Source: Prochlorococcus marinus (GTDB lineage Bacteria; Cyanobacteriota; Cyanobacteriia; PCC-6307; Cyanobiaceae). From it: 64,000 bases of DNA. Where the stretch lies: the NCBI RefSeq assembly GCF_001180325.1, contig NZ_CVSZ01000079.1, positions 1 to 64,000 of the forward strand, written 5' to 3'. Below the pieces are notes generated by a model that saw only the letters and a program-made list of their open reading frames with translations, was not told the DNA's origin and did no database searches. Shown here piece after piece: positions 27,986 through 37,680 of the stretch; position 1 is the first letter of the stretch; each line of letters starts with the position of its first letter. The translations under genes were made by a program, and so were the position numbers.

Positions 27986-28699
27986 TTGGAACTAAACAAA
28001 GATATCGATCAATTTGATATACCACTTGCCAAAAGAACTTACCTAAATAACCCGAATTCAATATTATTTAAAAAATTATTTATATTTTCTCCATTTCTTC
28101 TTCTTATATTTTCTGTAGCTGCATTGCGATTTAATAGAAATGTAGAATTAATACCCCTTAATAATCTTAAATTTCAGGTTGAAAGAAATCTTGATACTAG
28201 AATTTTAGGCCATCTTCCTTATAACGAAACTCCTAAAGAGAAACTAGTTTTAATTGAGCCTAATATTCAAGTTCATATGGATATGCGCGATTCTCTACTA
28301 AAAATGAGGGAAGAAGCCAAAAAGGATGGGATATATCTGGTCCTTTTGAGTGGTTTTAGATCAATAAATTTGCAAAACGATATCTTCTATTCTTTAAAAT
28401 CTATTAGAAATCAAGAAGCGGCAGAAAGAGCTAGAGTTTCAGCCCCTCCAGGGTATTCTGAACATAGTACAGGTTTCGCAATCGATATTGGTGATGCTAC
28501 TCAAAGAGAGACAGATTTTGAAACCGACTTCGAAAATACTGACGCCTTTAGATGGCTAATAAAAAATGCAGCTAAGTTTCACTTTAAGTTATCGTTCAAC
28601 AAAGATAATAAATATATAGATTACGAACCCTGGCATTGGAGATATGAGGGTTCAATTGAAGCATTAAAAGTTTTTGAAAGCTCAAATAGAAAATCATAA
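27986..28699 (+). CDS. D-alanyl-D-alanine carboxypeptidase (VanY family, M15B)
   Basis: The 237-residue protein has one N-terminal membrane anchor (about 30-47), followed by a periplasmic M15B domain. That domain contains SGFRS, the zinc motif SEHSTGFAIDIGD (His160, Asp167) and EPWHWRY (Glu214, His217), all needed for zinc-dependent removal of the terminal D-Ala from peptidoglycan stem peptides. The start is probably the TTG at 27986. Residues 24-44 correspond exactly to the 63 bases repeated at the left window edge. Together with the VanX-like gene it fits wall remodelling, not vancomycin resistance. Confidence 0.88.
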   Translation: MELNKDIDQFDIPLAKRTYLNNPNSILFKKLFIFSPFLLLIFSVAALRFNRNVELIPLNNLKFQVERNLDTRILGHLPYNETPKEKLVLIEPNIQVHMDMRDSLLKMREEAKKDGIYLVLLSGFRSINLQNDIFYSLKSIRNQEAAERARVSAPPGYSEHSTGFAIDIGDATQRETDFETDFENTDAFRWLIKNAAKFHFKLSFNKDNKYIDYEPWHWRYEGSIEALKVFESSNRKS

Positions 28700-28826
28700 A
28701 TCTAATTGATTAATTTAATTATTCAACAGATACTATTTTTCAAAGTCTTAAAAGGAAATTCTCATAATATGCATACTGTGAGTTAGCCTTAATAAAATCA
28801 ATCTACTATTTAAATAAATTCTATAA

Positions 28827-30620
28827 ATGTCATCTTCGATAAAAGAAATTAGAAATGTTGCAATTATTGCTCACGTAGATCATGGTAAGACAACTCTTGT
28901 AGATGCATTGTTATCTCAATCAGGAATATTTAGAGATAATGAAGTTATCCCTACATGTGTAATGGATTCAAATGATCTTGAAAGAGAAAGGGGGATAACA
29001 ATTCTCTCAAAAAATACTGCAGTCAATTATAAAGATACCAGAATTAATATTATAGATACACCTGGACATGCTGATTTTGGAGGAGAAGTTGAAAGGGTTT
29101 TGGGAATGGTTGATGGTTGTCTGCTTATTGTTGATGCAAATGAGGGACCTATGCCTCAAACAAGATTTGTTTTAAAAAAAGCATTAGAAAAAGGACTCAG
29201 GCCAATTGTCTTTGTAAATAAAATTGATAGACCACGAGTAGTACCAGAAATAGCAATTGATAAGGTCCTTGATTTGTTTTTGGAATTAGGCGCTGATGAT
29301 GATCAATGTGATTTCCCTTACCTTTTTGGAAGTGGCTTATCTGGTTTCGCAAAAGAAGAGATGGAATCTAATAGTGACAATATGATGCCTCTTTTTGAAG
29401 CTATTATCAGACACGTTCCTCCTCCTGTAGGTGACTCTAATAAGCCTCTTCAGCTACAAATAACTACTTTGGACTATTCTGATTTCTTAGGCAGAATAGT
29501 AATTGGAAAGATCCACAATGGAACTATAAAAAATGGCCAACAGGCTTGTTTGATTAAAGAAAACGGAAAAACTATTAAAGGTAAGGTTAGTAAGCTTTTA
29601 GGATTTGAAGGGTTACAAAGAATTGATATAAATGAAGCATTTGCAGGTGATATTGTTGCTGTTTCTGGTTTCGATGACGTCAATATTGGTGAGACCATAG
29701 CATGTCCCGATTCTCCTCATCCTCTTCCGTTAATCAAAGTTGATGAACCTACCTTAAATATGACTTTTGTTGTCAATGATTCACCATTCGCGGGTAAGGA
29801 AGGGAAATTTGTTACTAGTAGACAATTAAAAAATAGATTGGAGAGGGAACTTTTAACAAATGTTGCCCTGAGAGTAGAAGAAACTGATTCTCCTGACAGG
29901 TTCTCAGTCTCAGGAAGAGGAGAATTACATCTAGGGATATTGATTGAAACTATGAGAAGAGAGGGTTTTGAGTTTCAAATCTCACAACCCCAAGTAATTT
30001 TCAGAGAAATTGATAATGCTGAATGTGAGCCTATAGAGACTTTGGTTTTAGATGTACCTGAAGCATCTGTTGGTTCTTGCATCGAAAAGCTTGGATCTAG
30101 AAAGGCAGAAATGAAAAACATGCAGACAAGTTCAGATGGTAGAACTCAATTAGAATTTCTTGTTCCATCAAGAGGATTAATTGGATTTCGCGGAGAATTT
30201 GTAAGGATAACTAGAGGTGAAGGTATCATGAGCCATTCGTTTTATGAATATAAACCTAAAACAGGAGAATTTGAAACCAGAAGGAATGGCGTTCTTATAG
30301 CTTTTGAGGAAGGTGTAGCCACATTTTATGCTTTAAAGAATGCTGAAGATAGGGGAGTCTATTTCATTAAACCTGGAGTTAAAGTTTATAAAGGAATGAT
30401 AATTGGAGAGAATAATCGACCTCAAGATCTTGAGTTGAATATATGTAAAACTAAGCAGTTGACTAATATGAGATCTGCAGGGGCAGAAGAACTTGATACT
30501 TTGCAGTCACCTGTTGATATTACCCTTGAAAGAGCACTCGAATATATTGGTCCAGATGAAATGCTAGAGGTGACACCGGATTCAATAAGAATGAGAAAAA
30601 TAAATAAAAAGAAAAAATAA
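28827..30620 (+). CDS. typA: Translational GTPase TypA/BipA
   Basis: The 597-residue protein has the translation-factor G domain with AHVDHGKT (15-22), a switch-[14 protein letters not shown] and NKIDR. EF-G-like domains and the TypA-specific C-terminal region ([27 protein letters not shown]) follow. TypA/BipA binds ribosomes and supports assembly and stress or low-temperature growth. Downstream genes follow at short distances, so a typA-DUF309-lptB transcript is likely. Confidence 0.96.
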   Translation: MSSSIKEIRNVAIIAHVDHGKTTLVDALLSQSGIFRDNEVIPTCVMDSNDLERERGITILSKNTAVNYKDTRINIIDTPGHADFGGEVERVLGMVDGCLLIVDANEGPMPQTRFVLKKALEKGLRPIVFVNKIDRPRVVPEIAIDKVLDLFLELGADDDQCDFPYLFGSGLSGFAKEEMESNSDNMMPLFEAIIRHVPPPVGDSNKPLQLQITTLDYSDFLGRIVIGKIHNGTIKNGQQACLIKENGKTIKGKVSKLLGFEGLQRIDINEAFAGDIVAVSGFDDVNIGETIACPDSPHPLPLIKVDEPTLNMTFVVNDSPFAGKEGKFVTSRQLKNRLERELLTNVALRVEETDSPDRFSVSGRGELHLGILIETMRREGFEFQISQPQVIFREIDNAECEPIETLVLDVPEASVGSCIEKLGSRKAEMKNMQTSSDGRTQLEFLVPSRGLIGFRGEFVRITRGEGIMSHSFYEYKPKTGEFETRRNGVLIAFEEGVATFYALKNAEDRGVYFIKPGVKVYKGMIIGENNRPQDLELNICKTKQLTNMRSAGAEELDTLQSPVDITLERALEYIGPDEMLEVTPDSIRMRKINKKKK

Positions 30621-30632
30621 GTAATTGGTTTA

Positions 30633-31001
30633 ATGAACGAAGAAAGTGCAAAAAGTTTTCAAGATTCCCTTTTTACAGCTTTAAATCTTTTTAACAATCA
30701 TGAATGGTATGAGGCTCATGATGCTTTTGAAGAAATATGGAATTCCGTAGATGGTGACGAAAGACAAGTTATCCAAGGAATTTTACAAGTATCTGTTTCT
30801 CAGTTTCACTTAAGTAAAGGTAATTTAAATGGAGCTACTATTTTGCTTGGAGAGGGTTTAGGCAGAATAAAGACTAGAACCAAGATTGATTTAGGGATTG
30901 ATCTTGAATCCTTCTGCCAATGTTTGGAAGATTTATTAAGGAAATTACAATATAAAGAACTATTAAACGAGAAAGATAAGCCTTTTTTGAAAACTCTTTG
31001 A
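30633..31001 (+). CDS. DUF309 domain protein
   Basis: The 122-residue helical protein carries the DUF309 core: NNHEWYEAHDAFEEIW followed by IQGILQVSVSQFHLSKGN and GATILLGEGLGRI. The family's conserved His/Glu residues suggest a binding pocket, but no activity is established. It is 12 bases after typA. Its TGA overlaps the ATG of a 30-codon frame leading into lptB. Confidence 0.85.
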   Translation: MNEESAKSFQDSLFTALNLFNNHEWYEAHDAFEEIWNSVDGDERQVIQGILQVSVSQFHLSKGNLNGATILLGEGLGRIKTRTKIDLGIDLESFCQCLEDLLRKLQYKELLNEKDKPFLKTL

Positions 31002-31093
31002 TGAATATATCTTTATCTTCCATTAAATTATTATTATATGTATCATTTTTTTTTCAAGAAAATAAGAAAACACATCGATCTCAAGGAAAATGA
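31001..31093 (+). CDS. 30-codon bridging ORF between DUF309 and lptB
   Basis: The frame starts in the DUF309 stop (TGATG, base 31001 shared) and ends in a TGA overlapping the lptB ATG (ATGA, 31090-31093). The peptide is MNISLSSIKLLLYVSFFF plus a short basic tail, ENKKTHRSQGK, resembling a signal peptide with almost no mature part. In many Gram-negatives an lptA or lptC gene precedes lptB. This could be a reduced remnant of such a gene or a coupling peptide. The coding status is uncertain. Confidence 0.4.
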   Translation: MNISLSSIKLLLYVSFFFQENKKTHRSQGK

Positions 31094-31818
31094 ACCTAAA
31101 GATTCATAATGTATCTCTCTCAATTAAAGGAAGATTAATCGTAAATGATGTTTCCATAACTGTTAATCCAGGGGAAGTTGTAGGTTTGATGGGACCTAAT
31201 GGTGCTGGGAAAACTACAACTTTTAATCTTGCAGTTGGGAATATAAAACCAGATAAAGGTGAAATCTTAATGAATGGGAAAAATATAACCAATCTTCCTC
31301 TACCAATTAGATCAAGACTTGGACTAGGGTACTTAACTCAGGAAGCGAGTATATTTAGAGACCTCACAGTTAAGGATAATATAGATTTGGCTTTACAAAA
31401 TTCATCTTATAGTAGAGCAGCTATAAGAAATAGAAGAGAACAATTAATTAATGAATTTAATTTGAATAACTTTGTAGATAATTATGGTTACCAACTTTCA
31501 GGAGGAGAGAGGAGGAGGTGTGAGATAGCTAGGGCTCTTACTGTAGGCAGAAAAGGACCTAAATATTTGTTATTAGATGAACCTTTTGCTGGGATCGATC
31601 CTCTTGCTGTTAATGATCTTAAGAAACTAATTCTTAAATTAAGTAGTGATGGGGTCGGAATTCTCATTACAGACCATAATGTTAGGGAAACTCTTCTAAT
31701 TACAAACAAATCATATGTATTAAGTGAAGGGAAAATTTTAGCGAACGGTTCATCAAGTGAATTGGCTGAAAATCCAATAGTCAAGAAATATTATTTAGGA
31801 GATAATTTCAAACTTTGA
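31090..31818 (+). CDS. lptB: LPS export ABC transporter ATPase LptB
   Basis: The 242-residue ATPase has Walker A GPNGAGKTT (35-43), the LptB-type Q-loop context (LGYLTQEASIFRDL), signature LSGGERRR (about 137), Walker B LLLDEPFAGIDP and a switch-histidine TDHNVRETL. These features separate it from the similar LivF proteins. LptB powers extraction of lipopolysaccharide from the inner membrane. No LptA, LptC or LptF/G gene is adjacent in this window. Confidence 0.9.
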   Translation: MNLKIHNVSLSIKGRLIVNDVSITVNPGEVVGLMGPNGAGKTTTFNLAVGNIKPDKGEILMNGKNITNLPLPIRSRLGLGYLTQEASIFRDLTVKDNIDLALQNSSYSRAAIRNRREQLINEFNLNNFVDNYGYQLSGGERRRCEIARALTVGRKGPKYLLLDEPFAGIDPLAVNDLKKLILKLSSDGVGILITDHNVRETLLITNKSYVLSEGKILANGSSSELAENPIVKKYYLGDNFKL

Positions 31819-31932
31819 AATGCTTTTAATAAAATAAATTAAAACTTTATTATTAAAGATTTACTCATATAAGAATGATTTTAATTATTATTTGTTTGTC
31901 ATTGAATATTAAAACTTGAGAAATTTCTAGAA

Positions 31933-32862
31933 ATGATACTAGATAATTTTTTTAAAAATTTAATATATGAACCGGTTTCAGTTTTAGGTCTTTTAGTCTT
32001 TTATTTTTTATTAATTAACTTACCTATATCTTTGAGTGCAGTTTTTAAAAAAAAGTCTTCCTCTGCTGTAAGACTTATTACGATTTTAGTGAACTTATTA
32101 ATAACATTACAATTACTTTTTAGGTGGTCAATTTCTGGGCACTTTCCTATTAGCAACTTGTATGAATCTCTTTATTTCCTTACTTGGGGTATCACATTAG
32201 GTCAATTATTGATTGAAAGGGAATACCAAGCTCCAATAATTCCCTCAATCGCTATACCTATTGAGTTACTGACTGTTGCTTTTGCTTGTTTTGTATTACC
32301 TGAGGATTTGAAATTATCATCCAACTTAGTTCCAGCTTTAAGGTCTAGTTGGTTAGTGATGCATGTTAGCGTCGTAATGCTTAGTTATGCAGCATTAATA
32401 ATAGGTTCTTTACTTTCAATGTCCGTTTTGTTTATTAATAAAAATAAGCCGCTTCAAATCAGAAGCAGTTCTACAGGCATAGGAGGATTTAAACTTTCAA
32501 ATAACTATCCTGTAAATGATTTAGTTGAACCTATTGAATTTTCTCATTCAGAAGAATTAGATACATTAAGTTATCGTTCTATATTAGTAGGTTTTGTCCT
32601 TTTGACTCTCGGTTTAATTTCAGGCGCAGTTTGGGCTAATGAAGCTTGGGGCACATGGTGGAGTTGGGATCCAAAAGAAACATGGGCATTTGTCTCATGG
32701 TTGTTTTATGCCGCTTATCTGCATATGAGAATAAGCAAGGGTTGGCAAGGACGCAAACCAGCATTATTAGCATCTACAGGCTTTTTAGTTGTTTTAGTAT
32801 GTTATTTAGGAGTTAATTTTTTAGGAATAGGGTTGCATAGTTATGGATGGGTATTTGGGTGA
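31933..32862 (+). CDS. ccsA: Cytochrome c biogenesis protein CcsA (ResC/Ccs1 system II)
   Basis: The 309-residue polytopic membrane protein contains the heme-handling WWD signature (WGTWWSWDPKETWAFVSWL, near residues 240-258). Conserved histidines are also present, including MHVSVVMLSY and GIGLHSYGW at the end. CcsA with Ccs1 (not seen here) delivers and attaches heme to c-type cytochromes on the lumenal/periplasmic side in System II. It starts at an ATG after a 114-base gap following lptB. Confidence 0.94.
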   Translation: MILDNFFKNLIYEPVSVLGLLVFYFLLINLPISLSAVFKKKSSSAVRLITILVNLLITLQLLFRWSISGHFPISNLYESLYFLTWGITLGQLLIEREYQAPIIPSIAIPIELLTVAFACFVLPEDLKLSSNLVPALRSSWLVMHVSVVMLSYAALIIGSLLSMSVLFINKNKPLQIRSSSTGIGGFKLSNNYPVNDLVEPIEFSHSEELDTLSYRSILVGFVLLTLGLISGAVWANEAWGTWWSWDPKETWAFVSWLFYAAYLHMRISKGWQGRKPALLASTGFLVVLVCYLGVNFLGIGLHSYGWVFG

Positions 32863-32882
32863 TTTGTTAATCATCAGAATAT

Positions 32883-33641
32883 TTATTGAGGTTCTGAAAG
32901 AACATTCCCTTTTTGTGCTTCTTGTGCAACTTTTCTCAAGTCATCGCATCCTTCTTTTAATGTTGGGTAAGCAAACATTCCGCTACCTGCAATAAAACAA
33001 TTAGCTCCAGCATCTGCACATTGTGAAATAGTCCAATTTGCTTTTATTCCCCCATCAACTTCAATGTCTATATTTAAGTTTTTTTCGATAACAAAGTTTC
33101 TTATTTCTCTGATTTTATTAAGCATTGTTGGTATGTAAGCTTGTCCACCAAAGCCTGGATTAACTGTCATAACTAAAACATGATCAACCATATCCATAAT
33201 GTTTTTAATCATTTCAAAAGGAGTATGAGGGTTTAATGCAACAGAAGGAGATCCGCCTAAATCTCTTATTCTTCCGAGAACTCTATGCAAATGAATATTT
33301 GCTTCGGCATGAGCTATTACTACTCCTGGTTCACCATTCGCTCCCTTAGTAGCGTTTACATAAGATTCAAGCATGGTTTCGCAGTTGTATTGACTAACCA
33401 TTAATTGAGTTTCAAAAGGCACATTACAATATTTCCTGCATGCAGCAATCATTTCAGGACCAAATGTAAGATTTGGTACGAAATTTCCATCCATTACATC
33501 AAATTGAATTCTATCTACCCCGGCTTCCTCGAGCTCTTTCACACATGCCCCCATATTTGCCCAATCTGCAGGTAAAACTGAAGGAATTATTTGAATTGGT
33601 CTATTAGCACCAGTTAAATTTGCTTGATTTGACTCAGTCAT
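32883..33641 (-). CDS. rpe: Ribulose-phosphate 3-epimerase
   Basis: The 252-residue TIM-barrel enzyme has IIPSVLPADWANMG, the metal/catalytic region FDVMDGNFVPNLTFGPEM, VLVMTVNPGFGGQ and DGGIKANWTISQCADAGAN. It interconverts ribulose-5-phosphate and xylulose-5-phosphate for the Calvin cycle and pentose phosphate pathway. It is divergent from glpX with a 187-base intergenic region that contains a 27-base palindrome. Confidence 0.95.
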   Translation of the reverse strand: MTESNQANLTGANRPIQIIPSVLPADWANMGACVKELEEAGVDRIQFDVMDGNFVPNLTFGPEMIAACRKYCNVPFETQLMVSQYNCETMLESYVNATKGANGEPGVVIAHAEANIHLHRVLGRIRDLGGSPSVALNPHTPFEMIKNIMDMVDHVLVMTVNPGFGGQAYIPTMLNKIREIRNFVIEKNLNIDIEVDGGIKANWTISQCADAGANCFIAGSGMFAYPTLKEGCDDLRKVAQEAQKGNVLSEPQ

Positions 33642-33760
33642 TTAATTTTTAAAATATTTAATAAAGATACTATATTTAGTTGTTTATTCCTAATTTCAAG
33701 TCGCGGCCTGATAAAGTAACAGCTGTAAAGAGTTAAAAAAAGCTTACTAGCATAATAATT

Positions 33761-33787
33761 CTCATAAAAAATACCATTTTTTATGAG
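33761..33787. promoter_or_regulatory. 27-bp perfect palindrome upstream of glpX
   Basis: CTCATAAAAAAT (33761-33772) and ATTTTTTATGAG (33776-33787) are exact 12-base inverted copies around a 3-base centre (ACC). The element lies in the divergent rpe/glpX intergenic region, 41 bases before the glpX start. Because both genes point away, a shared terminator is unlikely. An operator for a dimeric regulator or a hairpin in the glpX leader are the main options. Confidence 0.6.
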
Positions 33788-33828
33788 ATCATACTCAAAA
33801 CCTTTAAGAAAATCCTCAAAATTTAATT

Positions 33829-34830
33829 GTGAATCAAACTTTAATTCAAGAAATTCTCGAAGTTGTCGAGCAAGCTGCTATTGCCTCAGCAAAACTAACA
33901 GGACTTGGTCAAAAAGATGAAGCTGATGCTGCAGCGGTAGAAGCAATGAGATTGCGAATGGGCAAAATTGAAATGAAAGGGAAAATTGTTATAGGAGAAG
34001 GTGAAAGAGATGAAGCACCTATGCTTTATATAGGTGAAGAGGTTGGTAGTGGAAGCGGGCCAGGGGTCGACTTTGCAGTAGATCCTTGTGAAGGAACTAA
34101 TCTTTGTGCGAATAATCAAAGAGGTTCTATGGCGGTTTTAGCTGCTTCTGATACGGGCGGCCTTTTCAATGCTCCTGATTTTTACATGAACAAATTAGCA
34201 GCACCTCCTGCGGCCAAAGGTAAAGTAGATATTAGAAATTCAGCTACTGAAAACTTGAAGATACTAAGTGATTGCTTGGGTCTTTCTGTTGATGAGCTTA
34301 CCGTTGTTGTAATGGATAGGACTAGGCATAAAGATTTAATTAAAGAGATTAGAGGATGTGGTGCAAAAGTACAACCGATTTCTGATGGTGATGTTCAAGC
34401 TGCGATTGCATGTGGTTTCGCAGGAACTGGAACACATTGCTTGATGGGTATAGGTGCAGCTCCTGAGGGTGTTATCTCAGCTGCTGCAATGAGAGCTCTA
34501 GGCGGACACTTTCAAGGACAACTAGTTTATGATCCAGCAATCGCTCAAACTTCTGAATGGGCTGATTACACAAAAGAAGGAAATATAAAACGTCTTAATG
34601 AAATGGGTATAACCGATATAGATAAAATCTATGAAGCTAATGAATTGGCATCGGGGGAAAATGTTGTTTTCGCTGGAAGTGGAATTACAGATGGATTACT
34701 ATTTGACGGAGTTAAATTTGAAAGAGATTGTGTCAGAACAAGCAGTCTAGTTATTAGTACATTAGATAGTACTGCAAGGTTCACAAATACTGTCCATATA
34801 AAAGATGGTGCTAAGAGTATCAGCCTTTAA
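33829..34830 (+). CDS. glpX: Fructose-1,6-/sedoheptulose-1,7-bisphosphatase, class II (GlpX type)
   Basis: The 333-residue GlpX-family phosphatase has [15 protein letters not shown], the metal-binding [20 protein letters not shown] and the conserved [14 protein letters not shown]. In cyanobacteria this enzyme acts on both FBP and SBP and is a control point of the Calvin cycle. The start is a GTG at 33829. The preceding palindrome may regulate it. hemA follows after 18 bases. Confidence 0.94.
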   Translation: MNQTLIQEILEVVEQAAIASAKLTGLGQKDEADAAAVEAMRLRMGKIEMKGKIVIGEGERDEAPMLYIGEEVGSGSGPGVDFAVDPCEGTNLCANNQRGSMAVLAASDTGGLFNAPDFYMNKLAAPPAAKGKVDIRNSATENLKILSDCLGLSVDELTVVVMDRTRHKDLIKEIRGCGAKVQPISDGDVQAAIACGFAGTGTHCLMGIGAAPEGVISAAAMRALGGHFQGQLVYDPAIAQTSEWADYTKEGNIKRLNEMGITDIDKIYEANELASGENVVFAGSGITDGLLFDGVKFERDCVRTSSLVISTLDSTARFTNTVHIKDGAKSISL

Positions 34831-34848
34831 AGATTCACTTTTGATTTT

Positions 34849-36159
34849 ATGCATATTGTTGTCGTCGGACTGAGTCATCGCACGGCACCTGTCGAAGTGC
34901 GTGAGAAGTTAAGTATTCCTGACCAATCCATAACAGAGTCATTGAAAGCATTAAAAGCTTTTTCTGATGTATTAGAGGTGTCAATTTTAAGTACTTGTAA
35001 TAGGCTGGAAATATATGCGCTAGTAAAGGATAAAAATACTGGAATTTCATCTATTAAAGAATTCATATCAGAATATTCTGGAATTATTTTTGAAGATTTA
35101 AATCCTCATCTTTTTTGCTTTAGACAGGAAGAAGCAGTTTTGCATTTAATGAAAGTCTCGGCAGGACTCGATAGCCTTGTTTTAGGGGAAGGACAAATTC
35201 TTTCGCAGGTAAAAAAAATGATGAGATTAGGTCAAGAGAATCAATCTACTGGACCAATTCTTAATAGATTATTAACTCAATCAGTTAGTACAGGTAAAAA
35301 AGTAAGATCCGAAACAAATTTAGGAACTGGAGCTGTGTCAATCAGTTCAGCAGCAGTAGAACTAGCTCAATTAAAAATTGGACAAGAAAAGGGTTTTGAT
35401 ACTCTTGTAAGTTTGGAATCAGAGAACGTTCTTGTTGTTGGCGCCGGACGAATGAGTAGGCTTCTAATAACTCATTTGAAATCAAAAGGATGTCATAAAC
35501 TTATCCTTTTAAATAGAAATATTGATAGAGCATTAAATCTTGCTCAAGACTTCCCTGATTTAGAGATTGTTTGTAAAGGGTTAAACGAATTAGAAGAAAA
35601 CATATCATTATCTTCACTTGTTTTCACCAGTACTGCTTCTGAAGAGCCAATTATTGATCTCACAAAAATTGAAAAAATAAATTTGAGTAATAGACTTAAA
35701 TTTATTGATATTGGTGTACCGAGAAATATATCTAATGATGTCAAACAACATGAATTTGTTAAATCATTTGATGTTGATGACTTACAAGAGGTCGTTTCAA
35801 GAAATCAAGAATTTAGACAGAAAATAGCAAAGGAAGCGGAATCTTTAGTAGAAGAAGAAAGGATCATTTTTCTAGAATGGTGGGCAAGTTTAGAGGCCGT
35901 TCCAGTAATTAATAAACTTAGATCAGATTTGGAGTTAATTAGAAAAGAGGAATTGCAAAAAGCACTTAGCAGAATGGGACCAGATTTTTCGGCTAGAGAA
36001 AGAAAAGTTGTGGAAGCTCTGACTAAAGGAATAATTAATAAAATACTTCATACGCCGGTCACCAAGTTGAGAAGTCCTCAATCAAGAGAAGAAAGACAAG
36101 TTTCTTTGAAAATCGTCGAAAAATTGTTTTCTTTGGTAGAAGAGGATAAAAATAACTAA
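34849..36159 (+). CDS. hemA: Glutamyl-tRNA reductase
   Basis: The 436-residue enzyme has the catalytic cysteine in STCNRLEIY (Cys50), the tRNA/substrate site SHRTAPVEVREKL, GEGQILSQVK and the NADPH-binding GAGRMSRLLITHL. A C-terminal dimerisation helix follows. It commits glutamate to 5-aminolevulinate and thus to chlorophyll, heme and bilins. It follows glpX by 18 bases, so carbon fixation and tetrapyrrole entry may be co-transcribed. Confidence 0.96.
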   Translation: MHIVVVGLSHRTAPVEVREKLSIPDQSITESLKALKAFSDVLEVSILSTCNRLEIYALVKDKNTGISSIKEFISEYSGIIFEDLNPHLFCFRQEEAVLHLMKVSAGLDSLVLGEGQILSQVKKMMRLGQENQSTGPILNRLLTQSVSTGKKVRSETNLGTGAVSISSAAVELAQLKIGQEKGFDTLVSLESENVLVVGAGRMSRLLITHLKSKGCHKLILLNRNIDRALNLAQDFPDLEIVCKGLNELEENISLSSLVFTSTASEEPIIDLTKIEKINLSNRLKFIDIGVPRNISNDVKQHEFVKSFDVDDLQEVVSRNQEFRQKIAKEAESLVEEERIIFLEWWASLEAVPVINKLRSDLELIRKEELQKALSRMGPDFSARERKVVEALTKGIINKILHTPVTKLRSPQSREERQVSLKIVEKLFSLVEEDKNN

Positions 36160-36289
36160 CTTTTTTTGATTTATATTAAGTTTTTCCAGTGATTTATCGA
36201 AATACCTTTGTAAACTGACCATTTGTATTTCTAAATATGCCCATAATCAGTTACTTTAAATAGTTGTATATCTACCTCCATTAGATTGA

Positions 36290-37585
36290 ATGAAGCGTGT
36301 GTTGGCCATAATCCTCGGAGGAGGAAAAGGTTCTAGACTTTACCCTCTAACAAAAATGAGGGCTAAACCTGCTGTGCCATTGGCAGGTAAGTATCGTTTG
36401 ATAGATATTCCTATTAGTAATTGTATAAATTCAGGCATTGAAAAAATGTACGTATTGACCCAGTTCAATAGTGCATCTCTAAATAGACATATAGGAAGAA
36501 CCTATAATTTAAACGGTCCTTTTGGCCAAGGATTTGTGGAGGTTTTAGCTGCACAACAGACTCCTGATAGTCCGAAGTGGTTTGAAGGTACTGCTGATGC
36601 TGTAAGAAAATACCAATGGTTATTTCAAGAATGGGATGTTGATGAATATTTAATATTGTCAGGTGATCAACTGTACAGAATGGACTACAGTTTATTTGTT
36701 CAACATCATAGAGATAATGGTGCTGATTTAACTGTTGCAGCTTTGCCTGTTGATGAAGCTCAAGCAGAGGGTTTTGGCCTCATGAGAACTGATGATCTTG
36801 GGAATATAAAAGAATTTAGTGAAAAGCCAACTGGAGAGAAGTTGAAGGCAATGGCAGTAGATACTTCAAAATTTGGATTAAGTAAAGAGTCAGCTGCAGA
36901 AAAACCTTATCTAGCCTCTATGGGTATTTACGTTTTTAGTAGAAATACCCTTTTCGATCTTTTAAATAAATTTCCTAATTATACGGATTTTGGTAAGGAC
37001 ATAATTCCCGAAGCACTTGATAGGGGAGATACTCTTAAAAGTTATGTATTTGATGATTATTGGGAAGATATCGGAACCATTGGGGCATTCTTTGAGTCTA
37101 ACCTTGCCTTGACTGAGCAACCAAAACCTCCATTTAGTTTTTATGATGAAAAATTTCCAATTTATACAAGACCAAGATTTCTCCCCCCTTCTAAACTTGT
37201 AGATGCTCAAATTACTGATTCAATAGTCTGTGAAGGTACAATCTTGAAGTCATGCAGTATTTTACATTGTGTTTTAGGGGTAAGAAGCAGGATTGAAAGT
37301 GATTCGGTTCTTGAGGATACTCTAGTTATGGGGGCAGATTTCTTTGAATCGCCTGAAGAGAGGATTGAATTAAGAAAAGGAGGCGGAACACCTCTTGGGG
37401 TAGGTGAAGGAACTACTGTAAAAAGAGCAATTCTCGATAAGAATACAAGGATTGGGGATAATGTTGTGATAATTAATAAAGATCGAGTAGAAGAAGCAGA
37501 TAAGCCAGAATTAGGCTTCTACATAAGAAATGGAATTGTTGTAGTTGTTAAAAATGCAACTATTGCAAACGGAACTCTTATTTAA
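36290..37585 (+). CDS. glgC: Glucose-1-phosphate adenylyltransferase
   Basis: The 431-residue enzyme has the nucleotidyltransferase N-domain ([31 protein letters not shown]), [10 protein letters not shown] and the glucose-1-phosphate site [12 protein letters not shown] left-handed beta-helix C-terminal domain follows. It makes ADP-glucose for glycogen and in cyanobacteria is activated by 3-phosphoglycerate. It lies in an apparent carbon-storage/pentose-phosphate block with gnd and pgl. Confidence 0.96.
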   Translation: MKRVLAIILGGGKGSRLYPLTKMRAKPAVPLAGKYRLIDIPISNCINSGIEKMYVLTQFNSASLNRHIGRTYNLNGPFGQGFVEVLAAQQTPDSPKWFEGTADAVRKYQWLFQEWDVDEYLILSGDQLYRMDYSLFVQHHRDNGADLTVAALPVDEAQAEGFGLMRTDDLGNIKEFSEKPTGEKLKAMAVDTSKFGLSKESAAEKPYLASMGIYVFSRNTLFDLLNKFPNYTDFGKDIIPEALDRGDTLKSYVFDDYWEDIGTIGAFFESNLALTEQPKPPFSFYDEKFPIYTRPRFLPPSKLVDAQITDSIVCEGTILKSCSILHCVLGVRSRIESDSVLEDTLVMGADFFESPEERIELRKGGGTPLGVGEGTTVKRAILDKNTRIGDNVVIINKDRVEEADKPELGFYIRNGIVVVVKNATIANGTLI

Positions 37586-37680
37586 ATTTTTTCGATCATT
37601 TTTCGCTGACATAAGTATTTTTTTTGAGCAATTTTGTTAAGTTGCATGCACACTATATTTATTGAGTTTTTTAATTTTTT

